Positions 1 to 7,239 are shown, counted from the stretch's first letter. The stretch is DNA of 16,680 nt from Nitrospira sp. (GCA_016873595.1 VGWZ01000014.1:1-16680), one strand, 5' to 3'. Notes: generated by a model not told the origin, from the sequence alone. Numbers and translations are program-made.

Positions 1-322
1 CATTGTTCCTCAGTTTTTGTTGGAAGTGAGACCATTGCTGTTCAGATATTTGACTCAAAATAAATTTATAAGTTTCAAAAAACTCATTTTTCTTTTCAGC
101 ACGCATTTTTAAAAAAGCTGACTGTTTGATATTGATTGTATTATTAGAAAAATCAACTATTGTTAATTCCCACTTTTCTCCTGCTGGATAAATAAAGTTT
201 AGTCTGCCCTTCATCCCACCGATATAGAGACTCTTCACATTACTCCATGCAATATATCTACCCTCTTGGGTTATCCCTTCTTTATGTATAAACCAATTTT
301 TCCCTTCAAATATGACAGCCAT
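1..322 (-). CDS. Unrecognised protein, cut off by the window edge
   Basis: An open frame on the minus strand begins MAVIFEGKNWFIHKEG and stays open for about 107 codons to the window edge, so the C-terminus is missing. The start is supported by a GAGGT ribosome binding site a few bases upstream. The visible part alternates aromatic, charged and short hydrophobic stretches (for example RYIAWSNVKSLYIGG), which suggests a small beta-rich soluble domain. No signal peptide, membrane segment or catalytic motif is visible. I do not recognise the family. Its start overlaps the end of a short hydrophobic frame (389 down to 306), so the two could be translationally coupled. It is divergent from the PIN-like gene at 545. 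Confidence 0.6.
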   Translation of the reverse strand, partial: MAVIFEGKNWFIHKEGITQEGRYIAWSNVKSLYIGGMKGRLNFIYPAGEKWELTIVDFSNNTINIKQSAFLKMRAEKKNEFFETYKFILSQISEQQWSHFQQKLRNN

Positions 323-389
323 AATACCTCAGTAATATTGCAAACATTCCACCTAGCGCTATCATAATCAGATGGAACACATTTTTCAA
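306..389 (-). CDS. Possible 27-residue single-span membrane peptide
   Basis: On the minus strand a TTG preceded by AAGGA opens a frame beginning MKNVFHLIMIALGGMFAILL and ending RYYGCHI before a TGA. The middle is one hydrophobic span rich in Ile, Leu and Gly. The stop lies inside the first codons of the next gene on the same strand, an overlap typical of coupled translation. The frame stays open further upstream to a TGA near 471, with no good start codon there, so it could equally be the eroded end of a longer gene. It is short, has a non-ATG start and no known relative, so this call is tentative. Confidence 0.22.
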   Translation of the reverse strand: MKNVFHLIMIALGGMFAILLRYYGCHI

Positions 390-533
390 GACATCCTTCA
401 AGGGCGTTATCCAACACTGCAAGGCTTTAATCTGATGGCTTATTGCAAAGTAGAGGTATCTCAGGAAAGATCAATGTCACGAATGACCCTAATGCTTTAT
501 AAGTCTATATAGAGCCACTAAGAGCATCTGGTG

Positions 534-539
534 TATAAT
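534..539 (+). promoter_or_regulatory. TATAAT -10-like hexamer before the PIN-like gene
   Basis: A perfect TATAAT ends 5 bases before the ATG of the PIN-like gene. A convincing -35 at 15-19 bp spacing is not visible. If used, transcription would start at or just inside the start codon. Weak evidence: such hexamers arise by chance in AT-rich DNA. Confidence 0.25.
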
Positions 540-544
540 GAAAC

Positions 545-1402
545 ATGATTAAGCTTAGTACCACATCCTCTTATCCTCTCGCTATTGATGTTGAAATCAC
601 GCCTCCTATCGTTTACCTGGATTATTGTGTGATTATTGAACTTAGTAAGAATGATGCGATAGGTCAAAAAGTAAGAGATACTATTTTAGAAAAAAATGGC
701 ACGCTGTGCTGGACTTGGGCGCATTTGCTTGAACTTTCTTCTCTGGGATTGGGTAATACCTATTCAACAGCTAAGATTTACTTGGAATCTTTTGGGGCTA
801 ACTTCGTGCTTATGGAAATAGATGTAGGAGTTGTTATGCAGAAGGAACAAAAATCAAGGCCATGGAAAGAATATCCTCAAATTGATATGGCGTTCATTCA
901 AGAAACTATCAGAACTTGGGATGGCTTATCTCCAATTAATATTGGGATTATCTTGCAGGAGTTTGAAAATAATCCTTCAAGTGGTGATAGATGGAAAAGA
1001 ATGCATAAGACTTGGAAGAAAGATATTCAAGCGTTAATTCATAAAGCTCGTAACTATTACAAGAAAAATCCAAAATCCATCAAACAAAATGATCTGTATT
1101 TTGTTAATTGTCCATCTTATCCTCCTCATACACAATACATTCACTATAGACTTATGAAGGAATGTATAATCTCTAATGAAACTTTCAATGAATCAGATAG
1201 CGTTGATTATCTTCATAGCGTAGTTAGCACTGCCTATACTGATTTTGTTGTTTTAGACAAAAAGTGGGCTCGCAGGCTGAGAAATATCAACTTACCAACC
1301 GAAACAGCTAAGATTTTTAGTATTACAGAGATGGACAGTTTCCTAAATGAACTGATAAAATTTCAGTTTAGGCAACCTCATCCAACACCCCCACAGCCTT
1401 AA
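545..1402 (+). CDS. PIN-domain-like protein (probable ribonuclease)
   Basis: A 285-residue protein with the pattern of a PIN (PilT N-terminus) nuclease. An early strand carries an acidic residue (VYLDYCVIIEL, Asp26, Glu32), followed by Glu63 in AHLLELSSLG. Near the C-terminus is a D-x-x-H ... D ... D block (Asp221, His224, Asp233, Asp238). PIN proteins use such a cluster of acidic residues to hold metal ions and cut RNA; many are VapC-type toxins. It is roughly twice the size of a typical VapC, with a long Lys-rich middle, and no small antitoxin gene lies beside it. An in-frame TGA just upstream makes ATG 545 the first possible start. There is no clear ribosome binding site, and a TATAAT sits only 5 bases upstream, so the mRNA may be nearly leaderless or start elsewhere. 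Confidence 0.55.
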   Translation: MIKLSTTSSYPLAIDVEITPPIVYLDYCVIIELSKNDAIGQKVRDTILEKNGTLCWTWAHLLELSSLGLGNTYSTAKIYLESFGANFVLMEIDVGVVMQKEQKSRPWKEYPQIDMAFIQETIRTWDGLSPINIGIILQEFENNPSSGDRWKRMHKTWKKDIQALIHKARNYYKKNPKSIKQNDLYFVNCPSYPPHTQYIHYRLMKECIISNETFNESDSVDYLHSVVSTAYTDFVVLDKKWARRLRNINLPTETAKIFSITEMDSFLNELIKFQFRQPHPTPPQP

Positions 1403-1528
1403 CCTTGTGACTTGACGGAAGATGGGCATATCTGAAGGGCATTATTACGGTATAGATTCCTCTACTATGATTATTCCTCTCCCTGCCTTTATCTTCTTTC
1501 GATAAGGACTCCCAGTCAATATATGCAT

Positions 1529-1602
1529 TGTCATTGCGAGGTCGTTTCGACCGCGGCAATCTCATTCCATATGGAAGATTGCTTCTCTTCGCTCGTAATA
1601 AC
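1529..1602. repeat. REP-like inverted repeat (cattgcgagg type)
   Basis: The left arm begins tgtcattgcgaggtcg and ends cggcaatct. The right arm, agattgcttctcttcgctcgtaataac, is its imperfect reverse complement, separated by about 12 bases. Repeats of the form 'cattgcgagg...gcaatctc...gagattgc...cgcaatgac' are scattered in intergenic DNA of many Desulfobacterota and Nitrospirota genomes. This copy lies between the PIN-like gene and the large membrane protein. It also explains why the downstream reading frame appears to extend upstream to a TTG at 1528: that extension would translate the repeat and is not expected to be protein-coding. Confidence 0.6.
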
Positions 1603-1662
1603 ACCTGTAATTGCTGGATTTGGGATAAACTTTTATTGATAATAGAAAAGCAAGGATTAAAG

Positions 1663-3762
1663 ATGGGACATCTTAATAAATTCATACCTTTTATCATAAT
1701 GGGGCTGACGTCAATGCTTCTCCAGATAACAGCCCTGCGGCTCCTTCTTTCAACATTCTCAGGGAATGAGCTTGATATAGGGATAACACTCTCCTTCTGG
1801 CTCATCTGGGTAGGACTCGGAAGTTACTTAGGAGGGCGTGTACGAATCAAGAATGCATTTACACTTTCTTTTATCTTCATTGCTGTTCTCGCACTGTCTA
1901 CTGCTCTGATTGTTAAAGCAATAAGACCAGCCCTTTCTTTATATCCTGGTGAAACTGTTTCTCTGTTTTCTACTATTTTCTCAACTGGTATCTCGCTTTT
2001 CCCATTGTGTCTTTTTATAGGTATACAATTCCCTTTAGCTGTTTTATATTCAGGCGAGCGTGATGCTGCAGGAAGAGTCTATGGTCTTGAGGCAGTCGGC
2101 GCATTTATTGGAGGTATTTTATTTACATTTATTATCTCGGAAAGAATAGATGCCATGGAATTATGTTTATCGCTTGCCTTGATAAACATCTTCATGGCTG
2201 CTTATATCTCAAGAAAAAAAATCGTTATCCTCCTTTTTATCATACCGTTATCCTTATATATCGGCTTTCATAAGATCGCACTATCTCTCCCCTGGCATGG
2301 AATAGAGCCTTCTCAGACAGTAGAGTCTAAATACGGAGAGATTACCGCTGTTAAAGTCAAAGAACAATCAAGTATCTACATGAACGGCAATCTGGTCTTT
2401 ACCTATCCAGATCTCCCAACTGAAGAATTAAGGACGCATTTACCGATGGCTCTCCACCCCTCACCATCAAAGATACTTGTTATCGGAGGTTCACCCGGAA
2501 CCCTGAAAGAGTATCTGAAATATCCTGTGAGTAAAATTGATTTTATAGAAATTGACCCAAAGATGGTCGAGGTCTCTTTAGGGCTTCTTGATGCAGATGA
2601 GAGCAGAAATATAACAACAGATCAGAGGGTGAAAATAATTGTTGAGGATGGACGGAGATTCATAAAAAAATTAAAGAAACCTACATACGACCTTATCGTC
2701 CTGAGTCTTCCGCAGCCCTCTACAGCGAGCATCAACAGGTTCTATACTTCTAATTTTTTCCTGGAGGCAAAGACTGTGTTACAAGAGGGTGGGATACTGG
2801 CGATAACCATACCTCAATCAACAGGGTATATCGGGAGAAGAATGCAGACAGCAAGTGGCGCTATCTTCAATTCGCTCAGGTTGGTATTCAGACATGTTGA
2901 AGTAACCGCACAGGAATATGGTGGCCTCTTTGCATCAGATACACCGATAAATACAAACACTACAACTCTTAAAAACAGGTTTATAGAGAGGAACATACAT
3001 ACTAAGCATTTTCATCAATATTTCTTCCGCGATGCCTTTTCTCCACTGAATGTAGATTATGTGAGAAAAAGACTTAGTGATATAAAATTTATCAATACAG
3101 ACCTTCAACCATCAGCCTATCTTTACAATCTTATGCTTTGGGCAGAGGTTCACGGAGGAAGGGTACTACACTATCTCCTTGAAATCAAGCAATGGCATAT
3201 CATTTCTCTTTTAATTATTGCTCTTCTATGTATTGCGTTCTTCACATTCAGAAAGAAGAGGCGGGTCATCTACTATTCTATCTTCACCACTGGATTTTCA
3301 GGCATTTTATTCACTCTTGCCGTAATCCTTGCATATCAGTCTGTGTACGGCTATATATATGAGATGATGGGGATACTTATCGCAACATTTATGATTGGAC
3401 TGGGCACAGGTGCATACCTGGTGAGAAAAATTAAAGAGCCTTTAAGGATACTCTTTTACTTAGAAATAATGACCATTGTTCTTGCTCTTGCGTCGCCTCT
3501 CTTTTTCAGGGCAGAAACCCTCTTTTATCTATTAAGTTTTTTAGCAGGCACAATAACAGGTGGTCAATTTAGCGTGGCAAATCAATGCATGGGTGAACCC
3601 AATGTGGCGGGAAAGCTTTATGGGCTTGACCTCATAGGGTCATTTTTAGGAGCAGTTATCCCCTCGATAATACTCATCCCCTTATTCGGAATTTCTCATG
3701 CACTTTTGTTTGTAGTTGGGATAAAAGCAATCTCAGCAGCAATGATTTTGAGTGTGAAATAA
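1663..3762 (+). CDS. Membrane protein with a spermidine-synthase-like domain between two TM bundles
   Basis: A 699-residue protein from ATG 1663, chosen because AGGA stands about 7 bases before it and because upstream in-frame starts lie in a repeat. Residues 1-200 hold several membrane spans. Residues about 215-440 form a Rossmann-type aminopropyltransferase/methyltransferase domain: VIGGSPGTLKEYL (near 273-285, the glycine-rich S-adenosyl nucleotide loop), IEIDPKMVEVS (near 295) and VEDGRRF (327-333). A second membrane bundle fills about 515-699. True spermidine synthases have a catalytic Asp-rich stretch (YDVIIVDSTDP type). Here it reads YDLIVLSLPQPS with those Asp residues absent, so polyamine synthesis is unlikely. 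The two bundles share a motif (GRVYGLEAVGAFIGG and GKLYGLDLIGSFLG), suggesting an internal duplication. Proteins of this build occur near AmmeMemoRadiSam genes, as here. Confidence 0.75.
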   Translation: MGHLNKFIPFIIMGLTSMLLQITALRLLLSTFSGNELDIGITLSFWLIWVGLGSYLGGRVRIKNAFTLSFIFIAVLALSTALIVKAIRPALSLYPGETVSLFSTIFSTGISLFPLCLFIGIQFPLAVLYSGERDAAGRVYGLEAVGAFIGGILFTFIISERIDAMELCLSLALINIFMAAYISRKKIVILLFIIPLSLYIGFHKIALSLPWHGIEPSQTVESKYGEITAVKVKEQSSIYMNGNLVFTYPDLPTEELRTHLPMALHPSPSKILVIGGSPGTLKEYLKYPVSKIDFIEIDPKMVEVSLGLLDADESRNITTDQRVKIIVEDGRRFIKKLKKPTYDLIVLSLPQPSTASINRFYTSNFFLEAKTVLQEGGILAITIPQSTGYIGRRMQTASGAIFNSLRLVFRHVEVTAQEYGGLFASDTPINTNTTTLKNRFIERNIHTKHFHQYFFRDAFSPLNVDYVRKRLSDIKFINTDLQPSAYLYNLMLWAEVHGGRVLHYLLEIKQWHIISLLIIALLCIAFFTFRKKRRVIYYSIFTTGFSGILFTLAVILAYQSVYGYIYEMMGILIATFMIGLGTGAYLVRKIKEPLRILFYLEIMTIVLALASPLFFRAETLFYLLSFLAGTITGGQFSVANQCMGEPNVAGKLYGLDLIGSFLGAVIPSIILIPLFGISHALLFVVGIKAISAAMILSVK

Positions 3763-3774
3763 ATAATGTTCGTA

Positions 3775-3960
3775 ATAAGCATGAGTGACTTTCGCTCCTA
3801 CGATATTTTTAGACAGTTCTAAGCTCTCTCTGCTACAGCCTCGAAACTCATCCCAAAAGCTTTCGGGATTCAAACAGTCGAGGCTGTGACCGCTCCAATT
3901 CACTAAGAACTGTTACCGAAAAATCTCTGATGTCGCTCAAGCCAATCCTATCCTGCTTAT
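3775..3960. repeat. Large imperfect foldback between the SpeE-like gene and amrS
   Basis: This 322-bp gap (3763-4084) has no credible gene but folds back on itself at several levels. The outer arms are ataagcatga (3775-3784) and tcctgcttat (3951-3960). Middle arms around gatatttttagacagttct and agaactgttaccgaaaaatc pair next. Inside these is a perfect 10-bp pair, acagcctcga (3835-3844) with tcgaggctgt (3878-3887). At the centre is the near-palindrome atcccaaaagctttcgggat (3850-3869). It could be a non-autonomous mobile element, a structured RNA or a complex terminator; no transposase or flanking target duplication was identified. The rest of the gap, 3961-4084, is AT-rich with no clear promoter. 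Confidence 0.6.
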
Positions 3961-4084
3961 CGTTGGATTTAGGAAATAATCTATCGTTAATAAAAATTCT
4001 TCACCAGCCTTCCCAATTCCTATGTAAAGTGATGATCATACATATGCTCTGGAGTAAGGAAGAATAGAAGTTTTATAATAAGCT

Positions 4085-5059
4085 ATGGCGAATAAGGTTC
4101 AGTGTGAGCTCTGCCCGAATGAATGTGTTCTGGAGAATAATCAACGGAGCAGGTGCAGGGCAAGGATGAATAAGGATGGAGTTCTTTTCAGCCTTGTGTA
4201 TGGTAAACCCTGTGCAGTTCATGTTGACCCAATAGAGAAAAAACCATTCTCTCACTTTCTCCCCTCAACAACTGCGTTTTCTCTCGCAACTGCAGGATGT
4301 GTCCTCAGTTGCAAGTTCTGCCAGAACTGGCAGATATCTCAGGCAAAGCCCGAGGATACAGATACCTATGATTTGCCTCCAGATAGTGTGGTGAGGCAGG
4401 CAATTTTTTATAAGTGCAGGTCAATCTCGTATACCTACACAGAGCCAACGGTTTTTTATGAATATATGTATGACACTGCACTCATTGCGAGGAAATACTC
4501 TATAAAGAACACGATGCATTCATGTGGCTATATAAAAGAGAAACCCCTCAGGAAATTATCAAAATACATGGACGCTGCAAATATTGATTTAAAGGCATTC
4601 ACAGAAGATTTTTATGGAAAGATATGCGGAGGGAGTCTCAAGCCGGTGCTCAATTCTCTTGTGGTCTTGAAGGAAGAGGGTGTGTGGCTTGAGATCACCA
4701 ATCTTGTCATACCAACGCTGAATGATGATATAAAAAATATTAAAGAGATGTGCAGGTGGATCCTGAAGAACCTCGGTCCGGATGTTCCGATACACTTCTC
4801 AAGATTTTACCCCAGTTATAAGTTAACGAATTTACCGCCCACACCTCTGGAGACACTTACAGAAGCAAGAAAGGCTGCAATGGATGCGGGCTTAAAATTT
4901 GTGTATATCGGAAATATACGACATGAAAGTGAAAGCACATTTTGCCCGAAGTGCAAAAAGATACTCGTAGAGAGGACAGGGTATGTTGTTAAACAGAATA
5001 ATATATCGAATGGGAAGTGCCGCTTCTGCGGCACTTCAATTGCAGGAGTATGGAGTTAA
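4085..5059 (+). CDS. amrS: AmmeMemoRadiSam system radical SAM enzyme
   Basis: A 324-residue radical S-adenosylmethionine enzyme. The [4Fe-4S] motif C-x3-C-x2-C is GCVLSCKFCQNW (Cys72, Cys76, Cys79). An N-terminal Cys cluster (Cys7, Cys10, Cys14, Cys24) and the signature KPCAVHVDPIEKKPF identify the AmrS branch. The C-terminus has a CxxC...CxxC zinc-ribbon-like pair (Cys287/290 and Cys312/315). The natural substrate is not known to me; the system is defined by co-occurrence of this enzyme with Memo-like (AmrB) and AMMECR1-like (AmrA) proteins, both encoded next. The start has no strong ribosome binding site and an in-frame TAA lies 4 bases upstream. Many relatives carry about 20-60 extra N-terminal residues with a twin-arginine signal and a 'KEAMFYEKLE'-like segment. 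Here that portion is missing and something like it is encoded separately at 5061. Confidence 0.9.
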   Translation: MANKVQCELCPNECVLENNQRSRCRARMNKDGVLFSLVYGKPCAVHVDPIEKKPFSHFLPSTTAFSLATAGCVLSCKFCQNWQISQAKPEDTDTYDLPPDSVVRQAIFYKCRSISYTYTEPTVFYEYMYDTALIARKYSIKNTMHSCGYIKEKPLRKLSKYMDAANIDLKAFTEDFYGKICGGSLKPVLNSLVVLKEEGVWLEITNLVIPTLNDDIKNIKEMCRWILKNLGPDVPIHFSRFYPSYKLTNLPPTPLETLTEARKAAMDAGLKFVYIGNIRHESESTFCPKCKKILVERTGYVVKQNNISNGKCRFCGTSIAGVWS

Positions 5060-5060
5060 C

Positions 5061-5258
5061 ATGATTATAAATCTAAAGAAAAATGAAAAACCTATGTTAT
5101 CGCTCAACCCCTCACAAGATATTGCTGATTCTGGTATATTGACAAGAAGGGACTTTCTCGGGTTCTTTTTATTAGGTGGTATGGTGAGCCTCTTCGCTAA
5201 AAAGGTTAATGCTGAACAGGAGCCAAAGGAGGCTATGTTCTGGAAAAGATTAGAATGA
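5061..5258 (+). CDS. 65-residue twin-arginine signal protein of the Amr operon
   Basis: A small protein starting 1 base after the amrS stop, with GGAG about 6 bases before the ATG. Its own stop overlaps the start of the next gene as ATGA, so it sits in a tightly coupled operon. Residues 28-51 are a twin-arginine translocation signal: TRRDFLGFFLLGG, a hydrophobic core, then KKVNA, a plausible signal peptidase site. The mature part is only EQEPKEAMFWKRLE. From memory of the family, that tail resembles the segment that normally links a Tat signal to the Cys-rich start of AmrS, whereas AmrS here begins just after such a segment. So this gene looks like the detached leader of AmrS placed downstream, either as a working small exported or anchored partner or as the residue of a duplicated amrS. 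Confidence 0.7.
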   Translation: MIINLKKNEKPMLSLNPSQDIADSGILTRRDFLGFFLLGGMVSLFAKKVNAEQEPKEAMFWKRLE

Positions 5259-6676
5259 GTCTTAGAAAAATCTTCCTGACTGCTGTCTGCTTACTCCTGA
5301 CCTCTTTTCTTATTGAGTGCAGTGGTGAGATAAAAGAGCCATCTGTTGCCGGAACATTCTACCCTGCCCAGAAAGATACGTTAAAAAAGATGGTTGACGA
5401 CTTTCTCTCAAAGGCATCCAGGAGTAGTTATAGTGGTAAACTCATCGCACTTGTCTCTCCACATGCAGGCTATAAATTCTCAGGGCAGGTTGCCGCATAT
5501 TCTTATAAACAATTTGAAGGGAGAGACATCAAAACAGTAATACTGATAGGGTCAAGCCATTATAAGAACTTCAGCGGTATATCTGTGTATGCAAAAGGAA
5601 GCATGAGGACCCCTCTTGGAGATGTGAAGGTTAATGAAAAGATTGCAAGAGCTCTTCTCAATGAAAATGCAGATATACGTTTTTATCGGGATGCCTTTGA
5701 GAGGGAACATTCACTCGAGGTGCAACTGCCCTTTCTTCAGAAGGTAGTAAAGGATTTTACGATAGTGCCGATTCTTACTGGTACCCTCACAAAGAAATCT
5801 TTCGAATATCTGACAGAAAGGCTTATAGAAATACTCCGGGAAGACGAAAAGACAATCATTGTTGCAAGCACAGACCTTTCACACTTTCATGACTATAACA
5901 CTGCAATGACAATGGACAGAAAGATGATAGATGCGATAGAGAGGATGTCTATCGGAGATATAGAGGGATATTTAATGAGCAGAGATGCTGAGATGTGTGG
6001 TGGATATGCGGTCATCATCACTATGGCTGTTGCGAGAGGACTCGGTGCAAACAATGGTCTCCTTTACAAATATGCGAATTCGGGGGACATCACCAATGAT
6101 AGGGACCGTGTTGTGGGATATGCAGCAATGGGACTTTATAAGACAGCTCTTACCAAAGAAGATAAAAATGAACTTCTCTCTCTCGCAAGAAGAGCAATAG
6201 TAGATTATGTCATGAACAAAAAAATCTTAGAGATCGAAATGAAAAACCCACGACTCAAAGCGAATGGCGCGGTCTTTGTGACCATAAAAAAGAATGGCAA
6301 TTTAAGAGGCTGCATAGGAAACATCCATCCTGTGAAACCTCTTTACCAGGCAGTTATCAGTAATGCGATTTCTGCATCTTCACGTGATCCGAGGTTCCTT
6401 CCGATGAATAAAGAAGAACTCAAGGATATGGATATTGAAATCTCCATACTTTCTGCAATCGAGCCATTAAAAGATACACGACGTATAGAGATAGGAACAC
6501 ATGGGCTTTATATTGTAAAAGAACAACGGAGTGGCCTTCTTCTCCCCCAGGTTGCAAAGGAACATGGATGGGACAGAGATATGTTTCTTGAGCAGTTGTG
6601 CATGAAAGCAGGACTCCCAAAAGATGCATGGAGAAATGCAAAGCTTTATCGATTTTCTGCTGAAATTATACCGTAA
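5255..6676 (+). CDS. AmrB-AmrA fusion (Memo-like plus AMMECR1-like)
   Basis: A 473-residue fusion. Residues 1-23 look like a signal peptide or N-terminal anchor (MSLRKIFLTAVCLLLTSFLI); Cys22 is preceded by Glu, so a lipobox is doubtful. Residues 28-296 are a Memo/AmrB domain: VAGTFYP, then SPHAGYKFSG (His70), IGSSHYKNF (His102), STDLSHFHDY (Asp207, His210) and AEMCGGYA (Cys248). His70, His102 and Cys248 correspond to the metal-binding His49, His81 and Cys244 of human MEMO1. Residues about 302-473 are an AMMECR1/AmrA domain with its hallmark LRGCIG (350-355) and a C-terminal LPQVAKEHGW segment. Both domains look complete. The start overlaps the previous stop by 4 bases (ATGA). Fusion of the two partners supports joint action with AmrS; the signal peptide suggests work outside the cytoplasm. 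Confidence 0.88.
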   Translation: MSLRKIFLTAVCLLLTSFLIECSGEIKEPSVAGTFYPAQKDTLKKMVDDFLSKASRSSYSGKLIALVSPHAGYKFSGQVAAYSYKQFEGRDIKTVILIGSSHYKNFSGISVYAKGSMRTPLGDVKVNEKIARALLNENADIRFYRDAFEREHSLEVQLPFLQKVVKDFTIVPILTGTLTKKSFEYLTERLIEILREDEKTIIVASTDLSHFHDYNTAMTMDRKMIDAIERMSIGDIEGYLMSRDAEMCGGYAVIITMAVARGLGANNGLLYKYANSGDITNDRDRVVGYAAMGLYKTALTKEDKNELLSLARRAIVDYVMNKKILEIEMKNPRLKANGAVFVTIKKNGNLRGCIGNIHPVKPLYQAVISNAISASSRDPRFLPMNKEELKDMDIEISILSAIEPLKDTRRIEIGTHGLYIVKEQRSGLLLPQVAKEHGWDRDMFLEQLCMKAGLPKDAWRNAKLYRFSAEIIP

Positions 6677-6704
6677 TCCGACCTCTCTCAGAATATTAGT
6701 AATG

Positions 6705-6840
6705 AAATAGGGAGGACATGGTATTTGAGCGGTTTTAAATTCTTTCTTTGAAAGAATTTACCTCGGTCTACGACTCGTAGAGAGACCCCGATGTATATCG
6801 GGGGATGAGAATGAGCGAAAATGCTATGTCCTCCCTATTT
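6705..6840. repeat. Foldback element with three internal hairpins
   Basis: A perfect 15-bp inverted repeat, aaatagggaggacat (6705-6719) and atgtcctccctattt (6826-6840), closes a 106-base interior containing three hairpins: aaattctttc/gaaagaattt, tctacga/tcgtaga and ccccgat/atcgggg. The right arm runs into ttttt, so the element could end transcription of the amr operon. Its multi-branch fold is more elaborate than a simple terminator and resembles a miniature inverted-repeat element or a structured RNA. It occupies most of the gap between the amr operon and the nrdJ promoter. Confidence 0.65.
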
Positions 6841-6932
6841 TTCAATCCAATTTTTGACTAACAATCTCTCAACACCCATTTCACTGAGAAAATTCTTTCA
6901 AATCAACTAATTAGAAAAATTCTACTTTTCCC

Positions 6933-6961
6933 TTGACATCCACAATATATTGTGGTTTAAT
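6933..6961 (+). promoter_or_regulatory. Sigma-70-type promoter of the nrdJ operon
   Basis: TTGACA (6933-6938) and TTTAAT (6956-6961) are separated by exactly 17 bp, about 50 bp before the first ATG of the operon. This is the clearest promoter in the window. Confidence 0.7.
6940..6955. promoter_or_regulatory. NrdR box
   Basis: CCACAATATATTGTGG is a perfect 16-bp palindrome and fits the NrdR consensus acaCwAtATaTwGtgt closely. NrdR is the nucleotide-sensing repressor of ribonucleotide reductase genes. The box fills the spacer between the -35 and -10 hexamers, so bound NrdR should block RNA polymerase. NrdR usually binds paired boxes about three helical turns apart. The best second candidate, near 6970-6985 (attgattttatagcac), matches mainly in its right half and is weak. 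Confidence 0.82.
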
Positions 6962-7014
6962 TACTGAAAATTGATTTTATAGCACAAATTGTTGATATTA
7001 TAACGGGGGTGTAA

Positions 7015-7197
7015 ATGGAGATTTGTAAGGGATTTGAGGATTGGCTTGCATGTTCGAGATGCCCTCATTTGTGCACGAAGATGTGCCCTATTGAGGGAGA
7101 AAATGTGATAGAGGAGATGAAAAAACAGATCAGGCTGATGCAGGGACGCAGTGGATATAAAAGCATGTTCATGAAAGGCAAAGGAGAAATGGAGTGA
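7015..7197 (+). CDS. 60-residue Cys-rich protein, first gene of the nrdJ operon
   Basis: A small ORF with a strong GGGGGTG ribosome binding site, starting about 50 bp downstream of the NrdR-controlled promoter and ending 42 bp before nrdJ. It has five cysteines: Cys4, then C-x2-C-x3-C-x3-C-P (Cys13, 16, 20, 24) around CSRCPHLCTKMCP. The pattern resembles an iron-sulfur or zinc site but is not the exact ferredoxin C-x2-C-x2-C-x3-C-P spacing. The rest is short, Lys/Met-rich and helical. I do not recognise a named family. Its place under the NrdR box suggests a role linked to ribonucleotide reduction, for example as a small redox or metal partner or a translated leader. Both ideas are inference. 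Confidence 0.65.
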   Translation: MEICKGFEDWLACSRCPHLCTKMCPIEGENVIEEMKKQIRLMQGRSGYKSMFMKGKGEME

Positions 7198-7239
7198 CGG
7201 AACAAAAATTTTTAAATGTGATTTTACAAGAGGGTTATT

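Noticed and set aside
1528..1662. N-terminal extension of the SpeE-like membrane protein from TTG 1528
   Set aside because: The extension translates a REP-like inverted repeat, has no ribosome binding site, and a well-placed AGGA precedes the ATG at 1663, where a typical membrane start follows.
1368..1805. 145-codon minus-strand frame across the PIN gene end and membrane protein start
   Set aside because: It spans the REP-like repeat and overlaps two better-supported genes; the product has no recognisable features.
6982..6997. Second NrdR box at gcacaaattgttgata
   Set aside because: The half-sites are two bases too close together to fit the 16-bp NrdR palindrome, so it was not listed as a box.
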